Assembly (NCBI GenBank): GCA_016710365.1
Contig: JADJVW010000010.1
Span: forward strand, 124,001-188,000
Source: Candidatus Caldilinea saccharophila
GTDB lineage: Bacteria; Chloroflexota; Anaerolineae; Caldilineales; Caldilineaceae
Direction: 5' to 3'
DNA: 64,000 nucleotides
In this document: piece by piece, positions 22,361 through 34,222 of the stretch
Numbering within the stretch: the stretch's first letter is position 1
Layout of the letters: each line of letters begins with the position of its first letter
The notes under the pieces: model-generated
Databases searched by the model: none
What the model was told of the DNA's origin: nothing
The model's input: only the letters and a program-made list of their open reading frames with translations
Program-made: the position numbers and the translations under genes

Positions 22361-23602
22361 ATGAAAAGCGATGTTCTTGTAGTGGGCGCCGGCCCGGCTG
22401 GGCTGGCATTGGCTGCAGCGCTGTGCGAAGCTGGTTTGCGTGTCGAGGGAATTGCACCTGGCGGCCCCGATGCGCCGTGGCCCAACACCTACGGTATCTG
22501 GGAAGACGAGTTGCCTTCGGCTGGACTGGCTGCCATGCTCCACCATCGGTGGACCGACTGCGTCACCTATGCCGCCGATGAGGAATTGCGGCTTGACCGC
22601 GTCTATGGGTTGCTCGATAACGCACAACTTCAGACGCATCTACTGGCGCAGTGCGAGCGCGGCGCGATGCGTTGGCATCAACAGCCGGCCCGCGCCATCG
22701 CGCATCATGCCACTCATGCCAGCGTCACCGTAGGTGATGGGACAGCGCTGACTGCGCGCGTCGTGGTCGATGCCAGCGGCCACAAGCCGGTCTTCGTGCA
22801 ACGTCCGCCGCTCGGCGAAGTGGCCTTCCAGGCTGCCTACGGCGTCGTCGGAACCTTTACCCAGCCGCCGGTGCGGACAGGTCGCCTCGTGCTGATGGAT
22901 TATCGTTCGGACTATTTGACGGAGCGTGAGCGTCAGCAGGAGCCGCCGACCTTTCTCTACGCGATGGACCTCGGCGGCGGGCGCTATTTTGTGGAGGAAA
23001 CGTCGCTGGCGCACGCGCCGGCCGCGCCATTTGACCTGCTCAAGGCTCGGCTGCAGCGGCGACTGGCGTCCATGGGCGGCGCCGTCGCCGGTGTGGAGCA
23101 CGAGGAATTCTGTCTCTTCCCGATGAACCTGCCGATCCCCTATCTGGATCAGCCCGTGCTGGGTTACGGCGGCGCGGCGAGCATGGTGCACCCCGCGTCG
23201 GGCTATCAGGTGGGGGCCGCGCTGCGCAACGCGCCGGTGGTGGCCCATGCGCTGGCGCAGGCGCTGAACAAGCCAGATGCTTCGCCGGCAAGCATTGCCA
23301 AAGCGGGGTGGGATGCGCTGTGGCCCGCGGAGCGGCTGCGCAAGCACAGGCTTTACCTTTTCGGCTTGCAGACATTGCTTTCCTTTGACGAGGCGCAACT
23401 GCAACGCTTCTTTGCCGCGTTCTTCCGCCTGCCGCGCAGGCGGTGGGGCGGCTATCTTTCCAATACCCTCACCCTGCCGGAAATCTTGCAGTCGATGACC
23501 GGTCTGCTCTTTGCTGCGCCGATGGATGTGCGTCGTGGTCTGCTGGGCGCGGCGCTGCGCCATCCGTCGCTGTTTGTGCGGGCGGCGACAGGGCTGGGAT
23601 AG
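22361..23602 (+). CDS. Lycopene cyclase (CrtL/CrtY type)
   Basis: This 413-aa FAD-dependent enzyme of the lycopene beta/epsilon-cyclase family forms ionone rings on linear carotenoids. It has the N-terminal dinucleotide fold VLVVGAGPAGLALAAAL, the cyclase motif PNTYGIWEDEL, DASGHKP, FLYAMDLGGGRYFVEETSL and FPMNLPIPYLDQPVLGYGGAASMVHPASGYQVG, all landmarks of CrtL. No other carotenoid genes lie in the window. Start ATG at 22361 is preceded by a GAGAG ribosome site. It is divergent from the arsR-ATPase operon. Confidence 0.88.
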   Translation: MKSDVLVVGAGPAGLALAAALCEAGLRVEGIAPGGPDAPWPNTYGIWEDELPSAGLAAMLHHRWTDCVTYAADEELRLDRVYGLLDNAQLQTHLLAQCERGAMRWHQQPARAIAHHATHASVTVGDGTALTARVVVDASGHKPVFVQRPPLGEVAFQAAYGVVGTFTQPPVRTGRLVLMDYRSDYLTERERQQEPPTFLYAMDLGGGRYFVEETSLAHAPAAPFDLLKARLQRRLASMGGAVAGVEHEEFCLFPMNLPIPYLDQPVLGYGGAASMVHPASGYQVGAALRNAPVVAHALAQALNKPDASPASIAKAGWDALWPAERLRKHRLYLFGLQTLLSFDEAQLQRFFAAFFRLPRRRWGGYLSNTLTLPEILQSMTGLLFAAPMDVRRGLLGAALRHPSLFVRAATGLG

Positions 23603-23634
23603 AGGGTACGCTGGCTGTGCACGCTCCTGCGTAA

Positions 23635-23718
23635 TGCGTGGTGCGTGGTGCGTGGTGCGTGTGCATCCAAACTGCAGGCTCGCTTCGGGTTGATGCGCAG
23701 CCTCGTTTCTGGTACGAT
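23635..23718 (+). promoter_or_regulatory. 7-bp tandem repeat and candidate promoter
   Basis: Almost four copies of TGCGTGG lie at 23635-23661. They are followed by a sigma-70-like promoter: TTGATG (23690-23695), 17-bp spacer, TACGAT (23713-23718). The start codon of the downstream small gene is 56 bp further on. The repeat number could vary and alter the region upstream of the -35 box. Confidence 0.4.
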
Positions 23719-23773
23719 TGCTCCAATTTGTTCCAAGACGCCACGTGCGAGAATATCAGCGAGGAAAAAACCG

Positions 23774-24082
23774 ATGGCAACCTACCAGATTCTCTACTGG
23801 TTCGACATTCCTGTCCAGGTCAAGGCAAGCGTCGGGCGCAACCGGCGCACCGTCGCCCTGTCCGACCGCTTTTCCGAAGCCATCGACGCGGCGGCGATGG
23901 CCTCCGGGCTGATCGGCTCTGATGCCTACACTGAGCAGTTTCGCTGGGGCGAGGCGCAAGAGCGTGAGGGCGAGCCTGAAGCGGTGGCGGCAGCGGTGGC
24001 AGGAGAGTTGGAAGCGCAGTATCCGGAGATCAACTGGCGATCCACCGCGCAGGTGTTGCGGCAGCAGCGCGGCAGCGCATGA
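23774..24082 (+). CDS. PF13769-like 'virulence factor' family small protein
   Basis: This 102-aa soluble protein begins MATYQILYWFDIPVQVKASV. It matches what I recall of the 'virulence factor' family (PF13769), despite the name a metabolic accessory protein. In alphaproteobacterial genomes I recall it beside methylene-THF reductase, methyl-THF:corrinoid methyltransferase and DUF1638 genes, the same set found at 29-40 kb here, so a role in corrinoid methyl transfer is plausible. The ATG follows GAGGAAAA. A promoter candidate lies at 23690-23718. There are no membrane segments, and the biochemical function is unknown. Confidence 0.65.
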   Translation: MATYQILYWFDIPVQVKASVGRNRRTVALSDRFSEAIDAAAMASGLIGSDAYTEQFRWGEAQEREGEPEAVAAAVAGELEAQYPEINWRSTAQVLRQQRGSA

Positions 24083-24183
24083 TGCACCAATGAACAAGGC
24101 TGGATTGACGCAGGCTGCTGCGTGATGTGCGTTGGGGAGCAGCCTGTGCGTCTTGCTGCCCCCCGGCGCATATCAGTAGAAGA

Positions 24184-24843
24184 TTACTCACGCTCCTTCT
24201 CTGCAGCCTGTTTCGCGCGATCTTCCTCGGTGAATTCGACGCGTTCGGCGGCGTTTGCACGTGCTCTCAAGATGCGCGACGAGGTGGAAGCCCAAGCTGA
24301 GCGTGTGCCCTGTTCATTCTTGTCAAAGGCCATCACCGCCGCAGAGCGTACGCCGGCCGCCAGTGCATCGTTGATCGCATCCAAATCCGCGCTCAAGAAG
24401 ACGAACTGCCAGTCGAGCTTTTCCTGCTTCTCGGCGATCATCTTGGCGATCTGATCCTTGCGAAACTCACGGCTGGCGTTTTCCTGCCCGTCGGTGATGA
24501 CGACCATTACGACGCGCGAGGGACGCACCGCTTCCGGCATCTGCGACAAGCTCTGCTCCAAATCGTTGACGCCGCGCCCGATGGCATCCAATAGGGGCGT
24601 GGAAGCGCGCGGGACAAAAGTGGAACGCGTCAGTTCCGTCACGGCGGTCACGGGTGCAAATTTGTGCAGCACCTCGTAAGGGTCTTGTGAGTCGAACTGG
24701 ACAAGGGTCATCGTCGCATAGCCGGCCGCGCTTTTCTGTTCGTTGAGAAAGGCGTTAAAGCCGCCGATAGTGTCATCGCGAATCGTTTCCATCGACCCGG
24801 TGCGATCTAAAATCACGCTGATATGGGTGTAATCGTGGCGCAT
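24184..24843 (-). CDS. von Willebrand factor A domain protein
   Basis: This 219-aa soluble VWA protein has a MIDAS-type metal site: DRTGSM at residues 14-19, a Thr in RASTPLLDA and an Asp in VVITDGQENASREF. The ATG at 24843 follows AAGGAGAC; an upstream extension is non-coding. The C-terminal 40 residues are charged. Stand-alone VWA proteins often help assemble metal or tellurium-resistance complexes; no partner ATPase or phosphatase is adjacent, so the role is open. The 276-bp gap upstream (24844-25119) shows nothing definite. Confidence 0.8.
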   Translation of the reverse strand: MRHDYTHISVILDRTGSMETIRDDTIGGFNAFLNEQKSAAGYATMTLVQFDSQDPYEVLHKFAPVTAVTELTRSTFVPRASTPLLDAIGRGVNDLEQSLSQMPEAVRPSRVVMVVITDGQENASREFRKDQIAKMIAEKQEKLDWQFVFLSADLDAINDALAAGVRSAAVMAFDKNEQGTRSAWASTSSRILRARANAAERVEFTEEDRAKQAAEKERE

Positions 24844-25119
24844 CGTATGGTCTCCTTTTTTGGGCAGAAAATGGGACAGCGCATGATCGCGGGGTGCAGG
24901 GCAAAGCGGGATTGGCAATCTTACGCGTACCAAACAGGCTAACAGCAAACGACTCACTGCCAACCCTTATTATACATCAGAGTCGAAATGATCTAGAAAA
25001 CCGCGTTTCTGGGCTTGCATAACAAACTTGAGAATCAGGGAACGTTCCCGGCGCGTCGCACCGCCAGTTTGCACCGTGCATAACTCCTGTGGCGTGGCGG
25101 AGGTGCTGCCCGTAGCGCG

Positions 25120-26067
25120 CTAGCCCGCCGCATAAACCACGCTCACCACCGTGAACGCCACCAACGTCACCAGCGTGGCGAGCGAAAGCGTGTTGACCAC
25201 GTACGTCTGATCCTCCGCCGCGGTGTTGCGCATAAAGAGCGGGATGACAAAGGGCGGCGGCAGCACGAACATCGTCATCACCGCGGCCTGCAACATGCGG
25301 TCGCCCGGAAAGAGGCGGCTCACGACCAGCGCGTTGAGGAGCAGCCCCACCACCACCCAGATCGCCAGGCGCACGCCGACTGTACGCAGCGGTGCGCTGA
25401 GACCGCGACGCTGCAGGGTGACCTCGTAGCCGATCACCAGCCCGATCAACGGCGTTGTCACCGCGGCCAGCAAGCCGAGCGTGTCGAACAGGGCGTTGGT
25501 GAGCGGAAAGGTCGTCAGCAGCGGCACGACGCCCAGCCGGTTGAGCAGGATGCCGGCGGCGATGCTCAGGATCACAGGCGTGGTCAGAAAGCCGCGCACC
25601 GTCTGGGCGAAGGGAAGCGCCCCCGCCCCCTGTCGCTGTACAAAGGGGACGAGGATGAAGAAGACAAAGACCACCTGCCCCAGATCCACGACGGCAAAGT
25701 TGAAGACTTGCTCGACGCCGTAGACTGCGGCAAAGATCGCATAGCCCATCATGCCCGCCTCGAAACCAGTCAGCAGCGGCGGCAGGTAGGCTGACTGCGT
25801 GCCGGCCAAGCCGTGCAAGAAGCGCCCGCTCACCAGCACCACCGCACACGCCGCAAAGACCAGCGCGCCAATCGCCAGATGGCCTGCCTCCAGCGTCACC
25901 GCGGCAAAGGCCAGCACCAGCACAGCCGGCAGCGTCACGTTGACGATCAGCTTTTTGATCTCCTCGATGGTCGTGGGCTGCAAAAAGCCGGCGCGCCGGA
26001 AGAAGGCGCCGAGCGCAAAGAGCAGCAGCACCGGCAGGACTTTGGAAAACGCCTCAAGATACAGCAT
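25120..26067 (-). CDS. AEC-family (auxin efflux carrier) transporter
   Basis: This 315-aa integral membrane protein has about ten hydrophobic helices and the membrane-transport fold of the AEC family (related to malonate and malate carriers). Typical elements are LFALGAFFRRAGF, VNVTLPAVLVLAFA, GFEAGMMGYAIFAAVYG and the C-terminal MFVLPPPFVIPLFM. The ATG at 26067 lies inside the end of the mannosidase gene (14-bp overlap), so it is translationally coupled to it. The substrate is unknown; a sugar acid or small organic acid linked to mannoside breakdown would fit. Confidence 0.85.
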   Translation of the reverse strand: MLYLEAFSKVLPVLLLFALGAFFRRAGFLQPTTIEEIKKLIVNVTLPAVLVLAFAAVTLEAGHLAIGALVFAACAVVLVSGRFLHGLAGTQSAYLPPLLTGFEAGMMGYAIFAAVYGVEQVFNFAVVDLGQVVFVFFILVPFVQRQGAGALPFAQTVRGFLTTPVILSIAAGILLNRLGVVPLLTTFPLTNALFDTLGLLAAVTTPLIGLVIGYEVTLQRRGLSAPLRTVGVRLAIWVVVGLLLNALVVSRLFPGDRMLQAAVMTMFVLPPPFVIPLFMRNTAAEDQTYVVNTLSLATLVTLVAFTVVSVVYAAG

Positions 26068-29000
26068 GGTGGACACTTTCAGACTGGCTGGATTCACGAA
26101 CCGGGCGCAGGCGCAGCGTCTTGATCTCGAAGGGCCGGAACATGAGATCGATAGCGTCGCCGGCGACGTCGAGCGCGCGCTCCGGGCGTTCGAGCAGGTC
26201 GGCTTCCTCGACGCTGCTGAGCAGGAATCCTGGCAGCAGGTGCGTCTGCACCGTCGCGCCGGTGGCCTCGTAGGCGCGCACGATCAGCCCGTCGCCATCC
26301 TCTGCCAGCTTCACCGTCTCCATCACTACATCGGGCGAGTCGATCTCGATCCACGACGCGGCGACCGGCAGCGCGCCCGGATGCGGCGTCGCCTCCACCA
26401 CCTGCACGGGGATATTGAAGTCATAGGCCGCCTGCACGACGCCCGCGCAGAGACCGTCACCGCCATGTGGGTAGAGCGCATAGCGAAAGGTGTGGTCGCC
26501 CTGGTCGGTATAGGCCGGATGCGGGTCGCCGGGCGCCACCGCGTCATCGGTCACCAGCCGCGGGCCGGGATAGGGCACGCTGCGCAGCAGGTTCAGGTCG
26601 ATGGTGTTACCTTTGATTTGATGGCCGTACTTGCTGTCGTTGAGCAGCGCCACGCCGTAGTCGCGCTGTGACAGATCGACCCATTTGTGCGCCGGCGTCT
26701 CGGCACGCGCCAGGTCCCAGGTGGTGTTGCGATGAGTGGGCCGGCGGATGTGGCCGAACTGAATCTCGTAGCGCGCCTCGTCGGCGTGCACCGCCACCGG
26801 GAAGGTGACGCGCAGCATCGTGCGCGGCTCGCGCCAGCGCGCTTGCGTGGCAAACTCGACCAGCGGGCTGCCCGCGGTCAGGCGGATCGTCTGGATCAAT
26901 TCGGAGTGGCCGACGTGATAAGCCTGCTCGACGACGGCATGTGGCCCATTGACCCATGCGCGCGCCGCTGTCAGCTCCAGATAGCGCGGCGCGCTTTCGG
27001 CGTATTCCATCGGAAAATCCCAGGTATCGCCCGGATCGTGATAGAGCGCCAGGCGATTGGCAAGCGCGCCGGCCGGCACGCACTCGCGCTGGTTCAGCTT
27101 GTCGAAGAGAGAGACAACGGCGCCGGACGCATCAAACTGCACGACGAGCCGGTCGTTCTCCAGCCGGTCGGTTGCGGCGACTGGCTCCGGGAAGACATCA
27201 GCGGGTTGCGCCGCATCGAAAACGGTGTAGCCAAGCGCGGGCGTCCGCACGTTGTGCCACGCCTGGCCGATTTTCTGCCAGGTTGCGCGTTCCCAATTCA
27301 AGGAGTTGAAGCAGATCACCGGCTGCTGGGCCACAGTCGTGTCGATCTGCGCGGCCAGCGCCTGTTGCGCGGCACGCAGCAGGTCGGCGGTTTCGGCCAG
27401 CAGCGCGGCGTAACGCGGCAGGCACTCGTCATAGACGCGCTTGATCGACGAGCCGGGTAGGATGTCGTGGAACTGGTAGAGCAGCACCTCGCGCCAGATC
27501 GCATCTAGCGCGGCGCGCGGGTAGCCCGCACCGGTCACAAGCTGCGCTATGGCCGCCATCCACTCCGTCTCGCGCAGCGCCTGCTCCATGCGCCGGTTAT
27601 ACCACTTATTGGCGGCGTTGGTGGTGAAGGTGCCTTGATGGCGCTCCAGGTAGAGTTCACCCTGCCAGGTAGCGAAGCGGTCGGCCTCCTGCGCCCATTT
27701 CTCGAAGAAGGCGGCGGTCCATTCCTGCTGCACCGGCGGCAGCCCGGCGAAGTTGCCCAGCCGCGCCAGCCGCTCCAGATGCTCTTCACCCGGCCCGCCA
27801 CCGCCGTCGCCGATGCCGTAGGCCATGAGCGCATGGCCGGAGACGCCCTTGTCGCGGTAGTTCTGCTCGATCTTGGCGAGCGAGCGCGGCGCGGCGGGAC
27901 CGTTGTAGGTCTCCTCCGGCAGCATGTGAACCAGCACTTCAGAGCCGTCGATGCCCTGCCAGCGGAAGGAGTGATGCGGGAACGGGTTGATCAGGCTCCA
28001 GCTCAGCTTCTGCGTCGAAAAGTGGCGGATGCCGGCGCGCGCCATGATCTGCGGCAGCGCGCCGCTGTAGCCAAAGGTGTCGGGCAGCCAGACATAGTCG
28101 ACCTCCACGCCAAATTCTTCCTGGAAGAAGCGCCGCCCGTAAAGAATCTGGCGGATCAGCGCCTCGCCGCCGGTGACGTTGGTGTCCGGCTCCACCCACA
28201 GCGCGCCCTGCGGCTCGATGCGTCCTTCGGCGACACGCGCCTTGATGCGTGCGAAGAGGCCGGGATAGTCCTCTTTCATCCACTGGAAAAGCTGCGCCTG
28301 GCTGGCAGCAAAGACGTACTCGCGGTAGAGCGCCATGTTCGCCAGCACGGTGGCGAAGGTGCGGGCGCCCTTACGCTTTGTCTCACGCAGCGGCCACAGC
28401 CACGCCAGATCGATGTGGGCGTGGCCGACGGCGCTGATCGTTAACGACGCGTCGCCGTTGTGTTTGGCGAGTTCGCCGCGCAGCCGGGCGCGGGCGGCTG
28501 CCACGGCGTCGGGATCCAGTCCGCGCCAGATCAGGTGCATGGCGTCATGCAGCGCGTAGCGGATCTGGGCGCGACGCGCTTTCAGCGGGTAGCACGGTCA
28601 TCGCCTCGCAGCACCTCGAAGTCATAGTAGAGCGCCTTGATTTCAGGCCGGCACACCGCGATCCAGGCATCCTTGATCACGCCGTTCTCCTGCACCAGCC
28701 CGAAGAGATCATTGCAACCGGCGTCCGCCCAGACTTCGACGCGCACCCCTGCCTGCGCGTTCTCGCTGACGGGCAGCACGCGTTTGCCAGGCAGGCCCAG
28801 GCTCTTCTCGAATTCGGAGGCGACATTGGTGAGGCCGCGCACCGGCTCGCCACGTTCATCGACCACGCACAACTCGCCGTTGACATCGAGCAGCAGCACG
28901 ACGTGCTGGCCGGCCGCCTGCGCCGGGATCACACCGGTGAAGCGGAACCAGGCCGCGTCGAAGAGCTCGCCCCACGCGTCGCCGATCTGTAACTGGAGCG

Positions 29001-29151
29001 GCTCGCCCGTGGTGCGTGCGGCAAAGGGCACGGGTTCTTTGGTGCGCCACGCCGCGATCTCCAGCGGCGCGACGATCGTGTAAACGCCTTCGCCCAGACG
29101 TTGCAGCGCGGTGGTCAGGTGTTGGTCGGTATAGGCGACAAAGTCAGGCAT
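26054..29151 (-). CDS. Alpha-mannosidase, GH38, one frameshift
   Basis: This retaining alpha-mannosidase of about 1032 aa releases mannose from mannosides or glycans. An N-terminal beta-sandwich region (about 1-190) is followed by the GH38 catalytic domain: SAVGHAHIDLAWLWPLRETKRK (zinc His and Asp) and VDYVWLPDTFGYSGALPQI with the nucleophile Asp. A large C-terminal beta domain ends the protein (to about 1030). The frame breaks near 28588 in a GGG run: RGDDRATR then stop in one frame, LKARRAQIRYALHDAMHLIW in the other. Start ATG 29151 follows AAAGGAG. It overlaps and is cotranscribed with the AEC transporter. Confidence 0.88.
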
Positions 29152-29486
29152 GAGGCGCGCTCCTTTAGTTAGCGGCAGAGATGAGATGGCTTGGTGCTGA
29201 GTTTACCAGAGAATTTGAATTTGGCATGGACATTACCTATCACTACTCTACACATTCATCTACGCCGGGATAGCCGTGCCACTGGGGTTTGTCGCCATGA
29301 TCGATTTGTGGCACGATGCACCCGTCCAGATGCTGCGCTCCGATCAGTTTGTCCAGACGACGTTGATGGTTCCGCGCGACGTTTTGTCGCGCGGTGGTCT
29401 CCTGATTCTGTATCTTCAGCGGCAATAGAAGATGATAGAACAGCTTGCAGGACAGATAGCACAATATTCGAGAAGGATATTCACCC
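29152..29486. other. 335-bp intergenic region with a small hairpin
   Basis: This is the upstream region shared by the divergent mannosidase and UroD-family genes. It contains a 9-bp perfect hairpin (CCGCGCGAC-GTTTT-GTCGCGCGG, 29372-29394) without a clear T tract. No convincing gene is seen. Confidence 0.5.
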
Positions 29487-30570
29487 ATGACCCAACCTAT
29501 GACATCGCTGGAACGCACGCGCACCGTGCTGGCTGGCGGCATTCCCGACCGCGTTCCGGTCGATCTACACAACTTTATGATGGTGGCCGAAGACTCCGGC
29601 ATGCCCTTCCCGGAGTTTTTCCAAAACGGCGAAGCCATGGCCGAAGGGCAGATCAAGGCGTGGCGCGAGTTTGGCCACGATGTGCTGATACTCGAAAACG
29701 GCACGGCCGCGTTGGCCGAAGCGTGCGGCGCGCAGGTGGAGTATATGGAAGGCAGCGCACCCGTCTGCCACGCCCGGCTATCAGGTCGCTCGATGACCTC
29801 GACAAGCTTAAAGTGCCCGATCCGTACAAAGCGTTTCCCTCACCGAAAACCTGAAGACGACGCGCATTGTGGCGCAGGAGATCGGCGACAAAGCGTTCAT
29901 CATCGCGCGCCGACCAGGGCCCCCTTCTCGCTGGCGGCAATGCTGCTGGGGATGGAGGAGTTTCTGCTGCGCCTGGCGCAGGCCGATGGCGCGCAGCGGG
30001 CGGCGCGGCGGTGGCGGCGACCCGGAGTTGGCGAAGAAGCTACATCGCCTGCTCGAATTTTCCCTGGCAGTCACCACACGCTACGCCTACGCCCAGATTG
30101 AAGCCGGCGCGCACATGACCTCGATCGGCGAGTCGCTTTCGGGCCCAGATGTCTGCTCGCCCAAATCCTACAAGACTTTCGAGTGGTCCTACGCCAAACG
30201 TATGGTGGAGAATCTCAAGGCCGACAACATCCAACTGGCCTATCACATCTGTGGCGACGCCACCGCCATCGTGCCGGACATGGTGGAGACCGGGGCAATG
30301 GTCCTCGAACTCGACTATAAGGTGGATATGCCGGCGGTGAAGGCGGCGACACGTGGGCGCGCGACGGTGCTTGGCCCGGTCGATCCAAGCGGCGTGATGG
30401 CCTTGGGCGCGCCATCCGACGTTGAAAGAGCTGCACGTGAAGCCATCGATATACTTGGCGAGGGCGGCGGGCTGATCTTAGGGCCAGGCTGCGCGCTGCC
30501 GCCCAAGACGCCGCCAGAGAATGTGCACACGTTGATTGAAACCGCCCGCAAGTATGGAGTCTACGCGTGA
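29487..30570 (+). CDS. UroD-family (MtaA/MtbA-like) zinc methyltransferase, several frameshifts
   Basis: This protein of about 360 aa belongs to the uroporphyrinogen decarboxylase superfamily, in the branch with methylcobamide methyltransferases. It starts MTQPMTSLERTRTVLAGGIPDRVPVDLHNF. Zinc ligands His-x-Cys in LAYHICGDATAIV and a later Cys in LILGPGCALPPKTPPEN are those of MtaA/MtbA. True UroD lacks them, so methyl transfer from a corrinoid is more likely than haem synthesis. Four or five indels between 29770 and 30015 split the middle; the restored order includes PAIRSLDDLDKLKVPDPYKAFP and FSLAAMLLGMEEFLLRLAQADG. It heads the corrinoid cluster and its stop overlaps the next start. Confidence 0.75.
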
Positions 30571-31019
30571 GCGCCAATGCACTGGAGCAACTGGTTGAGA
30601 TCGGCAGTTCATTTGCGCAAACCTACCAGTCGGTGCTGACATTCTCCGGGTGGAAGGTGGCGATGCTGCGTTGCTTTGAGATTGTTGCGCCGGAAAACTT
30701 CACTCGCGTAGAGCGCCACTGGAACACGAACGAAGTCTTTATCCTGACGGCTGGTGAGGCCGACTTGATCCTGTTCGACGATGCGGACGGGACGCCGACC
30801 CAATCCTTCGTGATCGCAATGCAGCACAGCGTTGCGTATAATGTCCGCCAATCGATCTGGCATCACGTCATCATGTCACCAGACGCGCACGTCATTCTGA
30901 TCGAGCGCGAAGAGACCGGGCCGGCAACGACCGACTATTATGCGCTCGCGCCCGAAGTGGTCGCGGCGACGAGAACTCAATTTTCTCTTGCGGCCGGACA
31001 ATTACGAATTGCGACATGA
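30567..31019 (+). CDS. Cupin-like small protein coupled to the UroD-family gene
   Basis: This 150-aa soluble protein probably forms a single beta-barrel: ENFTRVERHWNTNEVFILTAGEADLILFD, then SVAYNVRQSIWHHVIMSPDAHVILIERE. The spaced His, Glu and His residues resemble a cupin or ureidoglycolate-lyase-like metal site. The start is GTG, overlapping the UroD-family stop (GTGA), so the two are translationally coupled. The substrate is unknown. The position suggests it serves the methyl-donor pathway, perhaps acting on the methylated compound or its product. Confidence 0.55.
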   Translation: MSANALEQLVEIGSSFAQTYQSVLTFSGWKVAMLRCFEIVAPENFTRVERHWNTNEVFILTAGEADLILFDDADGTPTQSFVIAMQHSVAYNVRQSIWHHVIMSPDAHVILIEREETGPATTDYYALAPEVVAATRTQFSLAAGQLRIAT

Positions 31020-31032
31020 CTGTCACCCCGGA

Positions 31033-31061
31033 TTGTTGGCGCTCCTCGCATCAGGTATACT
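31033..31061 (+). promoter_or_regulatory. Candidate sigma-70 promoter for the corrinoid activator gene
   Basis: TTGTTG (31033-31038), 17-bp spacer, TATACT (31056-31061), 83 bp before the start codon of the ASKHA gene. The 125-bp gap after the cupin-like gene holds no other gene. Confidence 0.45.
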
Positions 31062-31144
31062 GGCGCCATCAAATCACCATGCTTTATGAATGATGGCCGG
31101 AATGAGCAATCACTCAAATACGGAATCGAACAGGATATTGAGAA

Positions 31145-33166
<2,022 letters not shown>

Positions 33167-33266
33167 ACCAGAGGCTGTGAATAGAACACGCAACGTGTCC
33201 AATCTATCAAGCATAGGCAACTTGACCACCAACGCCCAAGGCGTAAGAGTTACGGAGACGAAAACT

Positions 33267-33956
33267 ATGAGCGAAGAAATCATTTTGTCCGAGTTGTCGC
33301 AAGAAGAGATCTACGAGTTGATGAAGGAAGATCTCTACGATGGCCTGGCCAACGAAATTGTCGAAGAAGTGAACGAGTCGCTTGGCCGCGGTCAGCAGCC
33401 CTATGAAGTGTTGACCTACGGGTTGGTGGCCGGGATGGAGATCGTCGGCAACGACTTTCGCGACGGCATCCTCTTTGTGCCGGAAGTGCTGATGGCGGCC
33501 AAGGCGATGAAGGCGGGCATGGCGATCTTGCGCCCGCTGCTGGCCGAAACCGGCGCCGAAAAGATCGGCAGCATGGTGATCGGTACGGTCAAGGGCGACA
33601 TCCACGACATCGGCAAGAATCTGGTCACGATGATGATGGAAGGCGCCGGCTTTGAAGTCTTTGACTTGGGCATCAATAATTCGGCTGAAGCGTACATCGA
33701 AGCCATCGAGAAGCACGACGCCGACATCCTGGGCATGAGCGCGCTGCTGACGACGACCATGCCTTACATGAAGGTCGTCATCGATACGCTCAAGGAAAAG
33801 GGCATCCGCAAGGATGTCGTTGTGCTGGTCGGCGGCGCGCCGCTCAATGAAGCCTTTGCCGAGGCGATCGAGGCTGACGCTTACTGCCGCGACGCCGCGG
33901 TGGCGGTGGAAACGGCCAAGAAGTTCATGCAGATTCGCCGCGGCGTCAAAGCGTAG
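33267..33956 (+). CDS. Corrinoid-binding methyl carrier protein (MtbC/MtgC family)
   Basis: This 229-aa protein holds a cobamide that shuttles the methyl group. A helical cap domain (about 1-95, GLANEIVEEVNESLGRGQQPYEVLTYGLVAGMEIVG) precedes a B12-binding Rossmann domain. That domain has GTVKGDIHDIGKNLV (the DxHxxG cobalt-ligand His near residue 113), ADILGMSALLTTTMPYMKVVI and VLVGGAPLNEAFAEAI. Start ATG at 33267 follows a GGAGA box. Its likely partners are the UroD-family enzyme, the methyl-THF methyltransferase at 38.5 kb and an MttB-type donor methyltransferase that is not intact here. Confidence 0.92.
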   Translation: MSEEIILSELSQEEIYELMKEDLYDGLANEIVEEVNESLGRGQQPYEVLTYGLVAGMEIVGNDFRDGILFVPEVLMAAKAMKAGMAILRPLLAETGAEKIGSMVIGTVKGDIHDIGKNLVTMMMEGAGFEVFDLGINNSAEAYIEAIEKHDADILGMSALLTTTMPYMKVVIDTLKEKGIRKDVVVLVGGAPLNEAFAEAIEADAYCRDAAVAVETAKKFMQIRRGVKA

Positions 33957-34034
33957 GGGATACCATCTCCACCCTGATAACAGCTTTGACGCAGAGGCGC
34001 GGAGATGCAGAGGCTCGCAGAGAAAAGCGATCTT

Positions 34035-34125
34035 CAGTAGTTCACGATTTGTAGTGATGGCTTTAGCCATTCCAGAGAGAGGCAACGACTGAAGTCGTCA
34101 CTACGGTGAGAATCGTGAACTACTG
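34035..34125. repeat. MITE-like palindromic repeat, copy 3
   Basis: This 91-bp element has perfect 15-bp terminal inverted repeats, CAGTAGTTCACGATT and AATCGTGAACTACTG, enclosing further inverted segments (GTAGTGA / TCACTAC). The termini match the elements at 1038-1140 and 47892-47990, but the interior differs. The flank AGCTTTGACGCAGAG-type sequence (33980-34030) is also shared with 47862-47891. Confidence 0.75.
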
Positions 34126-34222
34126 ATTTTCATTGCTTATGGCGCTCTGTGAGGGTATGTACACTACCCTGATGATTTGCTCCAATCGGAGGATTGACAG
34201 GAAAGTGCAATGAGTGCACCGG

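Noticed and set aside
33957..34222. Riboswitch for cobalamin in front of the C1 genes
   Set aside because: I looked for a B12-box-like conserved core here and before 29487 and saw none; this stretch is explained by the MITE-like element and its flank.
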